Source of the DNA: Hygrocybe punicea
Taxonomy: Eukaryota > Basidiomycota > Agaricomycetes > Agaricales > Hygrophoraceae
Assembly: GCA_963556145.1 (NCBI GenBank)
Contig: OY744467.1
Coordinates: 5,828,001-5,892,000 of the forward strand
Length of the DNA: 64,000 bases
Reading direction: 5' to 3'
Position 1 is the stretch's first letter. Every line of letters begins with the position of its first letter. Shown one piece after another: positions 22,133 to 35,078 of the stretch. Made by a program: the position numbers and the translations under genes. The notes beneath the pieces are model-generated. The model did no database searches, had not been told where the DNA came from, and saw only the letters and a program-made list of their open reading frames with translations.

Positions 22133-23842
22133 ATGCAGGAGTCTACTGCCAAAGACGGCGAAAACATTGACGAGCTTGATGATGGTTTCGAGTCCGACCA
22201 CGAGGACTCCAATGTTTTCCGAATTCGTGATCCTCTTCAACCACCATCAGCCAAGTCATTCACCACCAAGGAACTGCACAGTGAGTGTACCCAAGATATC
22301 TTATTTCCTTGAAAGTTGTAGAAATTCTGTCATGTAGCTTTGATCCACCAAGGAGCCATTGACCTTAACCCTTCATATCAACGAGGTAAGCACAAGTCAT
22401 TTTGCTAAAATATAAAAGCAGAGAAAAGTGAGAAGCTTTATTTATCCAGACGTGGTATGGCCAACGAATAAACAGATCGGCCTGATCGATTCCATTTTCC
22501 GCAACTTTTATATTCCGCCTGTTGTGTTCGCTGTGCAGAAAGACGATGAAAACGAAGAAGTCCGGATCTGTGTTGATGGGAAGCAGAGACTTACCTCTAT
22601 CCAAAAATTCATCGATGGCCAAGTGAGTAATGTGTGCGTGCGCGCGCGCGTGTGTGTGTTTTTCAACCAAATCCTTACGCCTCCATACGTAGATCCCACG
22701 TAAGTTTCGCTATTCTGCCCCCTCATTTCGAGATACACATGTTTTTTTCGTTCAATGTTAGACAGAGACTCGAAAACGAAGAAAAGCTATTGGTTTACTC
22801 GCCCGGAAGCACAGAAGGGGACTCGCTTAGAGGTTCCAGAGTTTTTTAAGCAGCAATTTTCAGAGAAGCAGATAACATGTGGTAAGTTGATGTTTCATGG
22901 GCCTGTTGTACTTCACCTCACGTCGAAAAAAAAACAAAAAACAAAAAAACGTAGTGGAGTACACAGACATAGCACCTAGCACCGAACGTGATCTTTTCCA
23001 GCGAGTGCAGCTGGGCATGACCCTTACCGTCGCAGGTAAGTCATCATCCCTCACCCTACCCCCCCCAAAATCTACCTTCATCCCCATTTCACAATTCCGC
23101 ATCCAGAAAAGTTGCAGGCTATCGCGTCACCTTGGGCACAATGGATATCCGACCTCGAGGCTCACCACGTTTTGTCCGACAATGGGCTCTCGCAAGTCCT
23201 CGAATGGGACACGAAGCGCGGTCGAGACTTCCAGTGCATCGCGCAGTTCGTGTATTGCTGCGACGGGTTACCCGAACAGCTCTTCCCTACTGCTCAGAAG
23301 ATGGAGAAATGGCTGGTACGCGTCGACAGCCCGCCTCAGGAGTTTAAGATCCTCATCAACGGCGTCCTCAACGAGTTTTGGCACATTGCGACGACGCCCC
23401 ATTTGAAGTATGGATTCACTAGTATTGATAAGCGGCTTGCCCCCGTGGAGTTTGTGTTCGTTGGTACGATCAAACATCCTTCCAGTGGGACCATCTTGGA
23501 TTCATTGCCTTTTTTTTGGTGGTTATCCCAGGAGTCCTTTTGTATGTTTTACGCAATGTGACGCACGAAGAACGGGCAAGAGCGATTCATAGCATGCGCT
23601 TGCGCATCCGTAAACAATTCACAGATATCCGTACCAACTCGCAAGTAACTAAAGCCATGTGGGTTTTTATCGACTCTGTCGTGTACGGCGACGATCGCGA
23701 CACTAGCAGCCACACGGATGGGAAGAAAGCAAAGAGGAAGAGGAAGGGGAACAACGGTGATGATTCCGGAGAAGAGTACAGACCGTTGCCCGTCAAAAGT
23801 CTTGGACGCACGCCGAAGACACGCTCCAAGTATAAAGATTAA
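22133..23842 (+). CDS. DUF262 (GmrSD N-terminal-like) domain protein
   Basis: An acidic N-terminus (DELDDGFESDHEDSN) leads to the DUF262 core. The visible parts are 'IDLNPSYQRDVVWP' at the exon 2/3 border, 'QIGLIDSIFRNFYIPPVVFA', and the signature 'VCVDGKQRLTSIQKFIDG'-type block (here ICVDGKQRLTSIQKF). In bacteria DUF262 is the ParB/sulfiredoxin-like nucleotide-hydrolysing domain of GmrSD-type modification-dependent restriction enzymes. The fungal versions have no assigned role. The region downstream (23112-23560) is helical, with 'WAQWISDLEAHHVLSDNG'. The C-terminus is basic and looks like a nuclear localisation signal (KKAKRKRKG), ending KTRSKYKD before TAA. No HNH (DUF1524) motif was seen, so the nuclease half is probably absent. 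Seven or more short introns are present. Confidence 0.8.
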
Positions 23843-23917
23843 TTCCTCGAGTCCAGCTTATTACATACACACCCCTCAGTATTAAATCGTAGTATAATTG
23901 TATTGTAAAGGTAGCTT

Positions 23918-25393
23918 TTAGCCGTTATATTGAGCTCTTGCCGTATACCATATTCCCTGATCATCTGTCGTTGCCCTCGCGAACTTCAGAAGTAGCTTGT
24001 CCCGCTCCTTTGAGTTGACTGCGACATCTGTCAAGAATGGTGCGATGTCCTCCCCTTTCCAGCGCGAGCGCATGAAGAAGAGGTCGGCGAAGCGGGCTGC
24101 AGGGTCGACGGGGAGCAATGAGGCGGGGAAGTAACGAAGCACATGTTCGGGGACCTCGCCGCTGGTCAGGGACGGGGTTAAGAGGTAGTTTCCCTGAAGA
24201 AAATTGTTCGCTGATAGAGTCAATCAGCAAATTGTGTGCGTCTACGTACCGAGAGTAAAGATAGTGAGACAGATGCCTCAAACGTGTCTCCAACTGACGT
24301 CCGCCATTTGGCGAGAAAATCGCTCTCTAGGATAGAATCCTTGATAGGACCATATTCAAAGTTAGCCCGAGCGGTGGCGGGACTCGGAGGGAAAGGATGA
24401 CCTTGTGATCTCGTAGTATGCTCAACCCGATCTCTTTTAATACAGCATCAACGTTCATAGCCCACTTGTCTTCGGATATCTCTCCGAACCACGACATCAC
24501 CTGCGTTGACACTTGTCGTGGTATCTCGTGTTCATCAGCTAGGGTGGCCGTCAACTCTTCGGTGGAAGCAGAGTTGTGAGGTAATGATAGGGATACCAGA
24601 TAGTTCAAGAGAAGTTCGAGGATTGTACTAAGATATGACCGGGTAATTGGGCGAAGATGACCTGAAGCAAACAACACATTAGCGAGAAGATAACTTTGAG
24701 CCGTGGTAGTACGAATGGCTACCGTCAATATCTAGAATACGCCTTTCCCTGAGACCAAGGGCCAGTTCAGCATCGCTGGCCTGTATTTCAACTTGAGCGT
24801 CTTGATAAGTGAATTTCCTCCTTTTCTTCGTCTTAGTGAATCGATAAGTTTTGCCCGTATTCCCAAACTGCGGGACGATAGCCACTCACGGGTCTCTGAG
24901 CATCATCGTCAATGTCATCCTCACCGTCCACTTGACAATCCTCCCGGCCGTCGTCGTACTCCATCCCTTTCAGCAATCCACCCAATTTATGAAGCTTCGG
25001 CACCGAGGGCACCAGCTCCAAAATCTCGTTCAGTTGATCTCGAATGACGATGTCCGGTGCATCCTCTGGTGACGAGTTAGCGCTCGTCGACGGTGCCGTC
25101 GTGACTACCAGGACAGAGTTGGACAGAACCACGGAGCGCAGAGCGTACGTCTTGTCTGCAGTGCAGAGAACGGCATCGTCGTTGGGCTGGCCTTTGATGG
25201 TGAAGCTGTAAATGCCAGTGGCAGTCGATTACGATACAAATTACAAGTTAGGGTAACGATGCTTGGTTCACCTGAGGGGATTGCCGGCAGCGCTCTCGAT
25301 CAATTTGCAGAGATCTGGAGGGAGTTCGAGGAGCCTGACGGAACCTTTGTCTTGAGAGAAGGAAGGCGAAAAGCTAAGGTTATATTCTGCCAT
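23918..25393 (-). CDS. DCC1: Sister chromatid cohesion protein DCC1
   Basis: DCC1 is a subunit of the Ctf18-Dcc1-Ctf8 alternative clamp loader that handles PCNA during replication and cohesion establishment. The start ATG at 25393 gives MAEYNLSFSPSFSQDKGSVR, then 'LLELPPDLCKLIESA'. After an intron comes FTIKGQPNDDAVLCT followed by 'ADKTYALRSVVLSNSVLV', the typical N-terminal beta-barrel. A middle acidic stretch and helices follow. The winged-helix C-terminus reads 'HVLRYFPASLLPVDPAARFA', then 'FFMRSRWKGEDIAPFL', ending RAQYNG before the stop at 23918. Four or five introns are present. An upstream in-frame start at 25465 would add 24 residues unlike the family, so 25393 is preferred. Confidence 0.9.
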
Positions 25394-25608
25394 CACGATG
25401 CAGAGACTCGGATACAACGCCAGCAAGCAGTGTTTGTCCGCGTCCGCGACTATTCGTTTATTCACCGCCGCTGGTGACTCTAGCTGGTGAATAAATTTCT
25501 ACAAGTCGCAGCAAGTATCTTTGTCGTATTTGAATCCAAATCGTTCTCCAGCGGCGGGAATGCACCACTAACACCATCAAAATTTTCAAAAAGCAGCCTC
25601 TCCAACAA

Positions 25609-27302
25609 ATGCGTTGGGCAGCAGTGGATCCCACCCAGCCAGGTTCACCACAGCTGTCTTTCCTTGAGCAATTTGACAGAATCCCATTCCCCCATCCGCC
25701 CAGCAGGGTAACCTCAGCAACAATCAAGGATCTCACCGTTGACGAAATTGCCGGTTCAGGTCCGTCTGACTCCGTCACTCTTGTTTGTGAAACAGTTGGG
25801 GTTGTCTTCACTCCAACTTTCCGGCAACAACATTGACTGGGCGTCATCTGTCTTATCGACGCATGGCTCAGTAGGTGGCATATCCATATGGGATCCAGAC
25901 GAGATTCATCTCTTGGTACCGCAAGAAATCACATCAGAACGGCAAACCTTATCGTATGTTGAAGGCGCTTTTCTGAGACGAGCTCTTGGCGCGGCCATTT
26001 GCTTGTTTAATATTGCATATAACATGCATCCAGAAGAATATCCAGGTGCATGTCGCCTTTTGGACGACTCCTCAATTGTTTCATCAGGACATGCCAATCG
26101 TAGCATCACAAGAGACGGCCAATATTGTGTGCAAGTGGTGGGGAAAATGACTCGTGCTGGAACAGCGTCCAACGTCAGCATTTTTGACGAGATGCAACGG
26201 CATTGGCTAGCCACAGGCAAATTAGTTCCATTAGACCCACCAGGATCTGGCGAACGACCTTCCAATGACATCAACTGGTACGGGGAGGGGTGGGCGAAGA
26301 AATCTCAAAAACTTTTGTTCCAGGTTTGCCCAGGTTTTAACGTCGGTGAACTATCTAATCAGGTATCTGCATAGGTCTGGCACCAACTTTTGGTCAAATC
26401 ATGCGAGGACAGTATTATCCTCACAGAAGACCAGTTTGTGTTGGCTCGCCGTGATCGCGATACAATCCATCTTTCTCAACCGTTCAGTTTTGTAACAAAC
26501 CACCCAACATCTCTCTTTTACATGAGTTTTTTTATCGCACAGTCGTTTTCTCACCGTTTTCTGGGTGGGATCATCTCCCAACCTTTCCATGTTCAACCTT
26601 TCCACCTCCAGCAATCCAACCTGTCCAGTGATCGTAGCATGGAGGCCAGCATCTATGATGGCATCGAGAAACCCATGGATGCCAGTGTTATCTTTACAAC
26701 ATCAGGCATGGAATCGACCCCCATTCCCTTGATTCCTAGACATACCCTCGATGTTACCTGGAGACCGACTTGTCCTTGATCGCCGTTCTCCTGATAATCA
26801 TTTGACCAACATTTTGTATGGCCACCACTCGCAACAGGCCATGGTGGTGAAAATGGTGGAATCGGATCCATCACACTGCTCTGAGACAGAATTCCGCATC
26901 TACAACATTCTCCACACTCTTCAGGGTTTCAAAATTCCTCGCTGCTATGGCCTTTTCACGATTGGTAGCACCTGCAAATTACTGGTGCTGGAGGATTGTG
27001 GTACAGCTCTGCAATCATTCTCAAACTTGACTATATCTCAGCGGTCAGTGGCTTTGTCCTACTGCAGAGTCGTGCTCTCTAAATTCGTGAGACTCTGAAA
27101 CAGAATGATGGTCCTTGACACACTCTATGATATTCACCGTCTTGGTGTTGAACACAATGATATACATCCGCGAAATATCCTTGTTTGTGGTAGTCGAATC
27201 ACCGTAAGTGATTTTGACATTGCCTCTACACATCAGTGTCCAGGTCCTGAGATCTGTTCAGAATTGTGTGAAGCTCGCCAGGTGTTGGGGTTGGAATTGT
27301 AG
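25609..27302 (+). CDS. Kinase-fold accessory protein of basidiomycete type
   Basis: Spliced frames give a protein with an N-terminal region of unknown function (25.6-26.4 kb, including 'GGISIWDPDEIHLLVPQ') and a C-terminal protein kinase-like domain. The kinase part shows a beta-strand with a lysine ('QQAMVVKMVESD', near 26840), a helix Glu region (CSETEFRIYNILHTL), the hinge-like 'KLLVLEDCGTAL', and a catalytic-loop-like HNDIHPRNILV near 27155. This is followed by VSDFDIAS, where DFG is replaced by DFD. Loss of the glycine and the unusual loop suggest a divergent or atypical kinase. Such genes form large lineage-specific families in Agaricomycetes. The start at 25609 is the first ATG of a usable frame and is uncertain, and frame changes at about 25745, 26330 and 26750 imply introns. 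The gene ends at TAG 27300-27302. Confidence 0.6.
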
Positions 27303-27607
27303 GTGGTATTATCAGCCGTATTTCCAATATACACGCACTCGGTGCAAAAAAAAAGAAAACATTGCGTTACCATATCAGATTAAATATTTCAGAAAATGTA
27401 AATTACATAGCCGGCGTAGGACCACGGAGAAGAGGAAGTAAGAACACAGGTCAGAATTACAAGACACAATTGAGGGCCATGGCTGATGGATGACAGTTCA
27501 TTGGAAGAAACGGGAAAGGGGATCGGCAACAGAGTTGACGCGGGATTGCAATTCAAAATAAGTGATAAATATAGCGAGATATGTAGACAAGTGAAGACAG
27601 CAGAAAC
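27303..27607. other. Convergent 3' intergenic region
   Basis: This AT-rich interval lies between two genes that converge on it. Nothing else is recognised. Confidence 0.5.
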
Positions 27608-29159
27608 TTAATGCCACCGTAGATCCTGGTTATTCTCCACGGGATGAAACTTGACCCTCACTTCCGCAATCTCCTTCCGCGCGTTTTTCAGAGTCACGGT
27701 GATCATCTTCTCCAGTTCTGATGCGTCCTTCACGCTCAAGGTCTCGCGAACATCGGCCGTGAGATCGACAAACATCAAAGATCCAGCACGTCTAGCTCGC
27801 AGATGCTGGATTGCCACAATACTTTGCCCTGGGTGTGAAGCCTGTGAAGCCTGTGAAGACTCGAGGAGAGGTTCGAGCAATCGAGTTAAGGCGCTTTGCG
27901 TCTTGGCGGATACACCAGCGTCCGTGAGTTGTCCACAGGCTCCCAGAAATATGCCTAAGCCCTGACGTAAAATTATCAAAGAGACAATCAAGCCTAGAAT
28001 GGGAGAATAATAATTTGGTGGTGAGCACGAGTATCAAGGCATGTCGCCCACCTCCCAGAGGATCCAGAGGTACTGCGGGAAACCACGAGCTGCCCAGTAT
28101 CGCAAGTAGCGCAACTATGCTGGAATAGGCGTCGCTTCTGTGATGTATAGCATTCGCCAGCAATACGGGACTCTTCTCCTCGTCCGCAACAGTCTTTGTA
28201 ATTCGGTAAAGCCACTCCTTCGCAATGATGCTGACGCCTGCGAACCAAGCCGCGTTTGGGTCAAGGGCGTGCATATGGGGATGATGGCTGATGGGTATGC
28301 GTGGTGCTACAGCCGTAACATTCTGAAGGATATCATGGAGCGGTCCCAAGGGCATGGAAGAAGCGGTTTCGGTGAGGACTTGAACAAGAAGATGATAGGA
28401 ATGAAATCCTATGCCGAGCGCGCCCCCGATTAGCAGAAGAGATACTGTGGTGGTCCCGAGAGTCTCGAACTTAGCAAAGCCATACGGGTACCGTATAGAG
28501 GGCGGCATCCGAGACATTTTCCAGCAAAAAAGTGTTACAAAGTCACCGAGCAAATCTGAACATGCAAGGAGTAAAACGGTTACTGTTGTGTAGCGAAGCA
28601 TGAGTTGACGCAAGGCACTGACCGCTGAGAGAATGTCCTGCGTCTGCGAGTAGCGACGCTGAATGCATATACCACCCAGCTCCACCTTTGGCTGCTGTTA
28701 ATATGATATTGGAGAAAAGCCCCACAAGGGTGATTTGGCTGCCTCGGTCTCCTAGACTCCTATCTATCAGCCTAAAGAAACTGCATGCACACACACATAT
28801 AGGTCCAGGACAGGTTGCGTACCTGCACCTTGTATTGCATCCATGATCTTTTCCACTCCATGATCGTGCCCCTCCTCGCCATGTGAATGAGTGTGTGAGC
28901 TGAATATTGAACGAGAACTTGAATGCGTGTGGCCATGAACGCTGTGCGCCCCAATTGGGTGTACCGATGATATCGATTCCTTCTTCATTGGAGAATGCTC
29001 TTCGGTACAGAGAGGTTTATCGGTACTTTTGCTAGATTTTGAGCGATTCAAAGTCTTGGTCGTGCCGGGGACAGTGTTCATGACGTTATGATGCAGAGAA
29101 AGTGGTGGCGGGAAGGAAAAGTAGTTTGGCAGGTTTCTTCTCAGGGGCCGTAATAACAT
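27608..29159 (-). CDS. Cation diffusion facilitator, mitochondrial MMT-like
   Basis: This is a CDF-family metal/proton antiporter. The N-terminus 'MLLRPLRRNLPNYFSF' is rich in Arg and lacks acidic residues, as in mitochondrial presequences. It is followed by a His-rich stretch (HGHTHSSSR.. HTHSHGEEGHDHG) that could bind metal. Transmembrane segments carry the paired metal-site motifs: DAGHSLSD in the exons near 28630-28700 and HHRSDAYSS near 28130. Further helices include 'TTTVSLLLIGGALGIGFHS' and 'IVALLAILGSSWF'. The C-terminal cytoplasmic ferredoxin-like domain ends in VEVRVKFHP-type sequence (here AEVRVKFHPVENNQDLRWH) before the stop at 27608. The size and domain order match the yeast Mmt1/2 iron exporters. 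The substrate, Fe or another divalent metal, is inferred. Start: ATG 29159, the first in frame. Confidence 0.87.
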
Positions 29160-29381
29160 ACAGGGCAGCTACTACTAGTAGTACTAGTGGGAGCCATGAA
29201 AGCAATTGTTTTATTTCAATATTTGGTCATTTCCAGGCATAATGTACTAAAACTGTCCAACTTTTGGGATTTATTGAAAAATTTAGCGTGGAGACCAGAT
29301 TTCCTCTTTTGGCATGAATACTGTCAAACCAGATCGACTAGGCACGCGCGAACTTCCAGCCTCGTCGGTGAAGGCTACGAA
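29160..29381. promoter_or_regulatory. Divergent promoter of the CDF and P5B ATPase genes
   Basis: About 220 bp separate the two starts. A triplet-rich tract (CTACTACTAGTAGTACTAGT) at 29169-29188 is a near-perfect inverted repeat between them. If the ATPase started at the in-frame ATG 29196 the interval would shrink to under 40 bp, which makes 29382 the better choice. Confidence 0.45.
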
Positions 29382-32300
29382 ATGGCGGCTGCTGGATCTT
29401 CTAGACACACAACGCAATCACACGACTACACTGAAGGCGCTTCGGCCATTGATATCGACAGTGTCCTCACGGACAACCGACGTGCACGTCGCGACTCCCT
29501 ACACAGCGCGCTCTACGGAGAGGATGGTGGGGGCGCCATGTTTGATGGCCCAGGACACGCTGTTAATCCAAGCAGCGTCTCTAGGATGTCGCAGCGGGAT
29601 GGAAAGCGGCACAGCAGCGAATGGGCTTATAGTCGGCGGACGAGTTACGATAGTGTAGCGTCGGCTGCACGAGGACGTGTTAGTCGACGAACCAGCGACG
29701 ACAGTCAAAGGTCTCGGCAGAGTGTGGATGTGGAAGGAGAGAGTGCAGGGGAGGATCTGGATGATGGTGATGCGCAGATTGGGGTGGGGAGAGGAAGACG
29801 ATGGCGGAAATCACCATCTCCTCAGCCTGCAAAGGCTACCGTTCTTGAAAACATTGCTCATCTGTTTGGTAGAGTGGCGTCCACGAATGAACCCCAGACT
29901 CGTCGATCTTCGATATCTTCCAGTAGGTATTCGCACCGCAGCAGACGCTCTGATGTCGCTTCCGAATACGCGCTCGAAACAGACAACGAGGCAGATGAAG
30001 GGTGGGGGTATTCCTCTGAAGAGGAAGACGACGTCGCCAAAGGCGGTATTTCTATGAACCAGAGCATAGATTACGATTCAGACCCGCCATCTCCTGGCGC
30101 CTCCCTTCCTGTGCTATCTTCGGACCCAATATTCGGTGGCGAAGCCCGCATCGACATGGACGTCCCCTTTGAAGACCTGGATCCACCACCACTGGGCCCG
30201 CCCAGTCGACAAACGATCTACATTGCTGACGAAGATTGCACCGTGAGGTTCCTAGGGTACGAATGTCTGCCATTTCCTCAACATCTTTGGCGTGTGGGGT
30301 GCATCTTGAGCCTTGGCATCTTGGCGCTTCTTGGACACTGGTTTCCGCGTTTGTGGCTGCGTTGGGTGGCACAAGAAAGGGCCTTCATAAACATGACCCG
30401 CGGTTTTATTGTCGTAGAGGTGGGAATTGCTCTTTCTCATTTCTGCATTTTCTAAATGACTTGATAGACGGCCCATGGTGGTGTCACCTTGTTCCCAGTT
30501 CGAAAACTGAAATACCCGTACCATATTTCTACAGCTTTTCGTACAACGGTTATCGATCCGACACTGGCGTCTCCATCTGGCCGGGTTCTCCATAAATTTG
30601 ACGGAGACACCAATTGGGATGGGGTGTTGGACCACTTATGTGTTGTCGATTACCGTTACTCGAGGTTCGCGTTGGATCCGAGAACGGGGCTGTTCAGCAT
30701 GATGAGGTTGCCCTATTTATTTTCTTCTTCAGTGGGAAGTCTAACAGACTGATAGTGAGTGGAGGGACCCATGTTGGATCGGCCTTCAGTCTGTGCAGAA
30801 TGGTTTAGAAGAATCGGTTAGACTGCAACGGCTTGCGCTATTCGGAAACAACGAGATTGATATTGAGGAAAAATCGATTCTGTCTCTTTGTATAGACGAG
30901 GTACGTCTATTGCACATACACACTCTGGGCAGGCAGTTGACTTTCCGTTTAGGTTATTCATCCTTTTTATGTGTTCCAAATCGTCACTATCATCGTGTGG
31001 TGCTTGGATGACTATTTTTATTATGCTTTTTGCATTGCACTGATATCGTTTATGACTATAACGAGTACCCTCGTTGAAACGAAGAAGGCAAGTCCATTCT
31101 ATGGTTGTGTGGGATGAAGACACTTATCGATGACAGTAGACGATATCCCGAATGAGGGAAATGTCCCGATTTTCGTGCACGGTGCTTGTCTTCGTCGACG
31201 GCGGCTGTGAGTTTCATCAAAGGCCTCTTTTTGCACTATTAAATCCCTTCAAGGGATCGAACGTGACTCCACAACCCTCGTCCCTGGTGACATTGTCAAC
31301 CTCACGCAATCGCAACTCTCCCTCGTCCCTTGTGATATGTTTTTGCTCTCGGGCGACGCCATCGTCAATGAGAGCATGCTGACAGGCGAATCGGTTCCAA
31401 TCAGTAAATTTCCTATCAAAAGTGAGGATCTGGCCCGGTGGAAGGACAGCAAGGACGTTGGTGGGGAAATGGCCAAGAGCTTTCTGTACTCTGGAACCCG
31501 CGTCGTTCGTATCCGTGGCGCTGTGAGTGCCGACGGTGAGCTGGGCCGACCTGCTTTGGCGCTGGTGGTGCGAACTGGTGATTAACGACGTCGTTTGTGT
31601 GTGTTTTGCAATGTGTGACATTCTTTTGTATACAGGGTTTAACACCACCAAGGGTGCATTGGTTCGGTCGATGCTGTTTCCTAAACCTATGGGCTTCAAA
31701 TTCTATCGTGATTCCATGCGATTTATTGGCGTCCTCGCTGCACTTGCGGGCCTAGGGTTTTGTGCTAGTGCCATTCAATTCGTCCGGCTAGGGGTAAGCT
31801 TAGTCCAAGGCCATGATGTGACCAACAGTTGCTGAACTGCCGAAATTCAGGTCAAGTGGCATACGATTTTGGTTCGTGCTCTAGACCTGATCACCGTTGT
31901 GGTTCCGCCTGCGCTTCCGGCCACCTTGTCCATTGGGACCAGTATTGCGATTGGTCGACTCCGCAAGTTGAAGATCTACTGTATCTCCCCGAGTAGAGTG
32001 AACGTTGGCGGGAAGGTCAACTTGTGTTGCTTTGATAAGACGGGGACGCTCACTGAGGATGGACTTGACATTCTTGGAGTTCGTGGGCTGGACCGAAACG
32101 TCCAGCGGTTCGGAGAACTTATTGATAATGTTCACGACTTGCCTTCCGCTAGAACCAAGGAGAAAGCGACTTTTTTGCATGCGCTATCTACATGCCATTC
32201 ACTCAAGATGCTTGATGGGGTGCCGATCGGGGATCCACTCGATGTAAAAATGTTCGAATTCACGCGGTGGACTCTGGAGGAGGGATACGCTGCAGGAACG

Positions 32301-34709
32301 GGAATGGTCAAAAATCGTTCGGGTGCTGAGAGGCCGGCGACCCTTGTACAAACTGTAGTGCGGCCTCCGGGTAGCGCGCAGTTCCGACTTGAGGATGCTT
32401 TAAAGGGTGCTGCCAAGGTACGTGCTATTCATCGGCTGTCTTAAGCATGACCATCTGAATGTTAGCTTTGGTTAGCATGCACATTTTCTTGAATTGGGGG
32501 TGATACGGACGTTCGATTTTGTTTCTGCGCTACGACGTATGAGCGTCATTGTGAAGAAGCTTAAGAGTACGAGCATGGAGATCTATGTGAAGGGTGCCCC
32601 AGAGGTTATGTTTGACATTTGTGTGAAGGATACATGTGCGCAAATTTATAATTCCTAGTCTGCAACAAGCTAACGATGTGGAGTCAATAGTCCCACATGA
32701 CTATGACGATTTGCTCTCATACTACACAAAGCGAGGATATCGTGTTATCGCCGTTGCTGGGAAGAGCATCGAAGGGTTATCTTGGTTGAAGGCTCAGCGG
32801 TTGAAAAGGCAAGTAAAAAAAACCTTCAGCTGGTTGCACCACTGTACCAATGAACAAAATGTTAGGGAACAGGCCGAATCCGGGCTTCGGTTTCTTGGAT
32901 TGATAATCTTTGAAAACAAGTTGAAACCGGGAACGGCTCCGACCATTCAGACTCTACGGTCTGCGCATTTGGCATGCAGGATGATCACTGGGGATAATCC
33001 TCTGACTGCAGTTAGCGTTGCAAGAGAGTGTAATCTGATCAAGCAGGCTGCGCATGTGTTCTCCCCCGCGTTTATTCGAGGTGCTTTTCTTTTGAAAAAT
33101 TTAATATCTTGTTGTACTACTGATTTGATTTTGTCCAGGGAATGCCACGACGCCTTTATCGCAGCTGGAGTGGTCTTGCATGGATGAGTATTCATGGAAG
33201 TTGGAAGGGATCAGCCTCAAGCCATTGAGCCCCCCTCCTCATTACACTGTCGAAACGGATGAAATTGATTACCAGGACTATGCGCTGGTTGTAACTGGGG
33301 ACGTGTTCAGGTGGATGGTTAATCATGCGCCGTTAGAGACGCTACAACGGGTGAGTGACTTGTTCATGAGGATACCTTAATCTGAGGGGGCTTGGTGGGC
33401 TTTTTTTTAATAAGATGCTCGTCAAGACACAAATCTTTGCACGAATGTCACCTGACGAGAAAAATGAAGTTGTGGAACGGTTACAATCTTTGGGGTATAC
33501 TGTTCTGATGTGCGGGGACGGTGCCAATGATTGTGCTGCGCTGAAAGCAGCGGATGTGGGGATATCGCTTTCGGAAGCTGAGGCGTCGGTGGCTGCTCCC
33601 TTCACGAGTGGTACGCCTGATATTGGGTGTGTCATTGATGTGATCAAGGAGGGTAGGGCGGCTTTGGTGACGAGTTTCAGCTGCTTCAAGTACATGTGTG
33701 TTGTTTTCTTTGTGCTTTCGGGTGGGTTTTGGCTGATAGTGTTGATAGGGCGCTGTATTCTCTGATACAGTTTACGACGATCACCTTTCTATATTCCTTT
33801 GCATCTTCCTTGGGGGATTTCCAGGTAAAAAAAGAAGTGTTCCCAGATATCAACTATCTATGCTGACCTACTTGACAACATGCAGTTCCTGTATATTGAT
33901 CTGTTCATTATCATTCCGGTGGCTGTTACTAGTAAGACTCGATTCATGGCGCGTCCCATTATGTTGTTTTGATTTTATCGTTCAACGTCAGTGGGGCGAA
34001 CTCTTCCGTATCCGCGCATCTACCCGAAATCACCCACGGCGAGTCTCGTATCGAAGAAGGTCTTGTCCAGTATCATTGGGCAGGTCGTCATTACGAGTGC
34101 TGTTCAGATTTGGGCGTTCTTCTGGGTCAGACGCCAAGAATGGTGAGCCTGACCGAGGGCAATTCCACTTTCAAAAGCTCAATCGTTAAGCAAGGTATAT
34201 TCCGCCGCCTCCACCCAACACGAACCCGGATCGCAACAAATTGGATGCTACGAATTATGAGAACACTGTTTTGTTCTTGATTTCGTGCTTCCAGTATATC
34301 CTGGTGGCTGCAGTGTTTAGCATTGGGCCGCCATACCGGAAGTCGATATGGACGAATGGTATGATTTATTTTTTTCCGGGTTCTTTTTTGTGGTGGCGAA
34401 AACTGAGGTATTGGGTTAGGATGGTTGATGTTTTCCATGGTGACTCTTTCGCTGTTCAACATCTTGGTGCTAATGTCACCTCCACAACCGGTTGCGGTCA
34501 TCCTGGATCTCATGATACTCCCATTCTCGGGGCGGACTGTGCTCTTACTTGTTGTTGCCATCAACGTTGTGCTGTCGATGGTGTATGAGAAATGGGGAAG
34601 TGTGGTGGTTGCACACGTCGTTGGGAGAGTGATGATGCAATTGCGGCGGGGGAGGAGGCGGATTAGAGATGGGAAAGCGTACAAGGCTGTTGAAGGTGGG
34701 ATGCGGTGA
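29382..34709 (+). CDS. YPK9: P5B-type cation-transporting ATPase (YPK9/ATP13A2-like)
   Basis: This is a vacuolar/lysosomal P5B ATPase. Family members transport polyamines and affect metal tolerance. A Ser/Arg-rich cytosolic N-terminus of about 270 residues precedes the P5 N-terminal domain ('[17 protein letters not shown]', then the hydrophobic segment '[18 protein letters not shown]'). The actuator domain shows '[16 protein letters not shown]' at about 31370. The M4 signature is PPALPAT (about 31905). PPALP marks P5B, whereas PPELP marks P5A. The phosphorylated Asp lies in '[15 protein letters not shown]' (Asp codon 32034-32036), and the hinge is '[19 protein letters not shown]' at about 33510. 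M5-M10 follow to TGA at 34707-34709. The length of roughly 1500 codons and about fifteen introns fit fungal YPK9. An in-frame ATG at 29196 would add 62 residues unlike the family. Confidence 0.92.
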
Positions 34710-34979
34710 CTTGGGATAATTTTGTAACTTGTGATAATAATATACTAGAGGATATTTTTGGAGCATTATGAATTGCAAACGCCGACTTGCCCGTTCATCA
34801 TAGGCGCAGATGTTTCGGGTTGGGTATTTTACAGATTATTGAGGGTCGCAGTACGTTGCAATGGCGAATTTGATATTTCATAGCTCTTCGATGCTGTGCA
34901 AGAGTAGTGGTCTCAAAACCACGCCCAGTCTCGCTTAAGAAAGGGATGAGAAATATCATGATGTGGTGTGCACAGCGCG

Positions 34980-35078
34980 CTGTCGTTGTCATCGTTGTCG
35001 TCGTCGTCGTCGTTGTCATCGTTGTCGTCGTCGTCGTCGTCGTCGTTGTCGTCGTCGTTGTCGTGGTAGTCGCAGTCG
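34980..35078. repeat. (GTC/GTT)n trinucleotide tract
   Basis: About 100 bp of nearly pure GTC and GTT triplets. It yields poly-Val on plus and poly-Thr with Met on minus, which are not credited as proteins. Confidence 0.9.

Noticed and set aside
29196..29381. Upstream in-frame start of the P5B ATPase
   Set aside because: The extra 62 residues are hydrophobic and unlike the family, and the start would sit about 36 bp from the divergent CDF gene.
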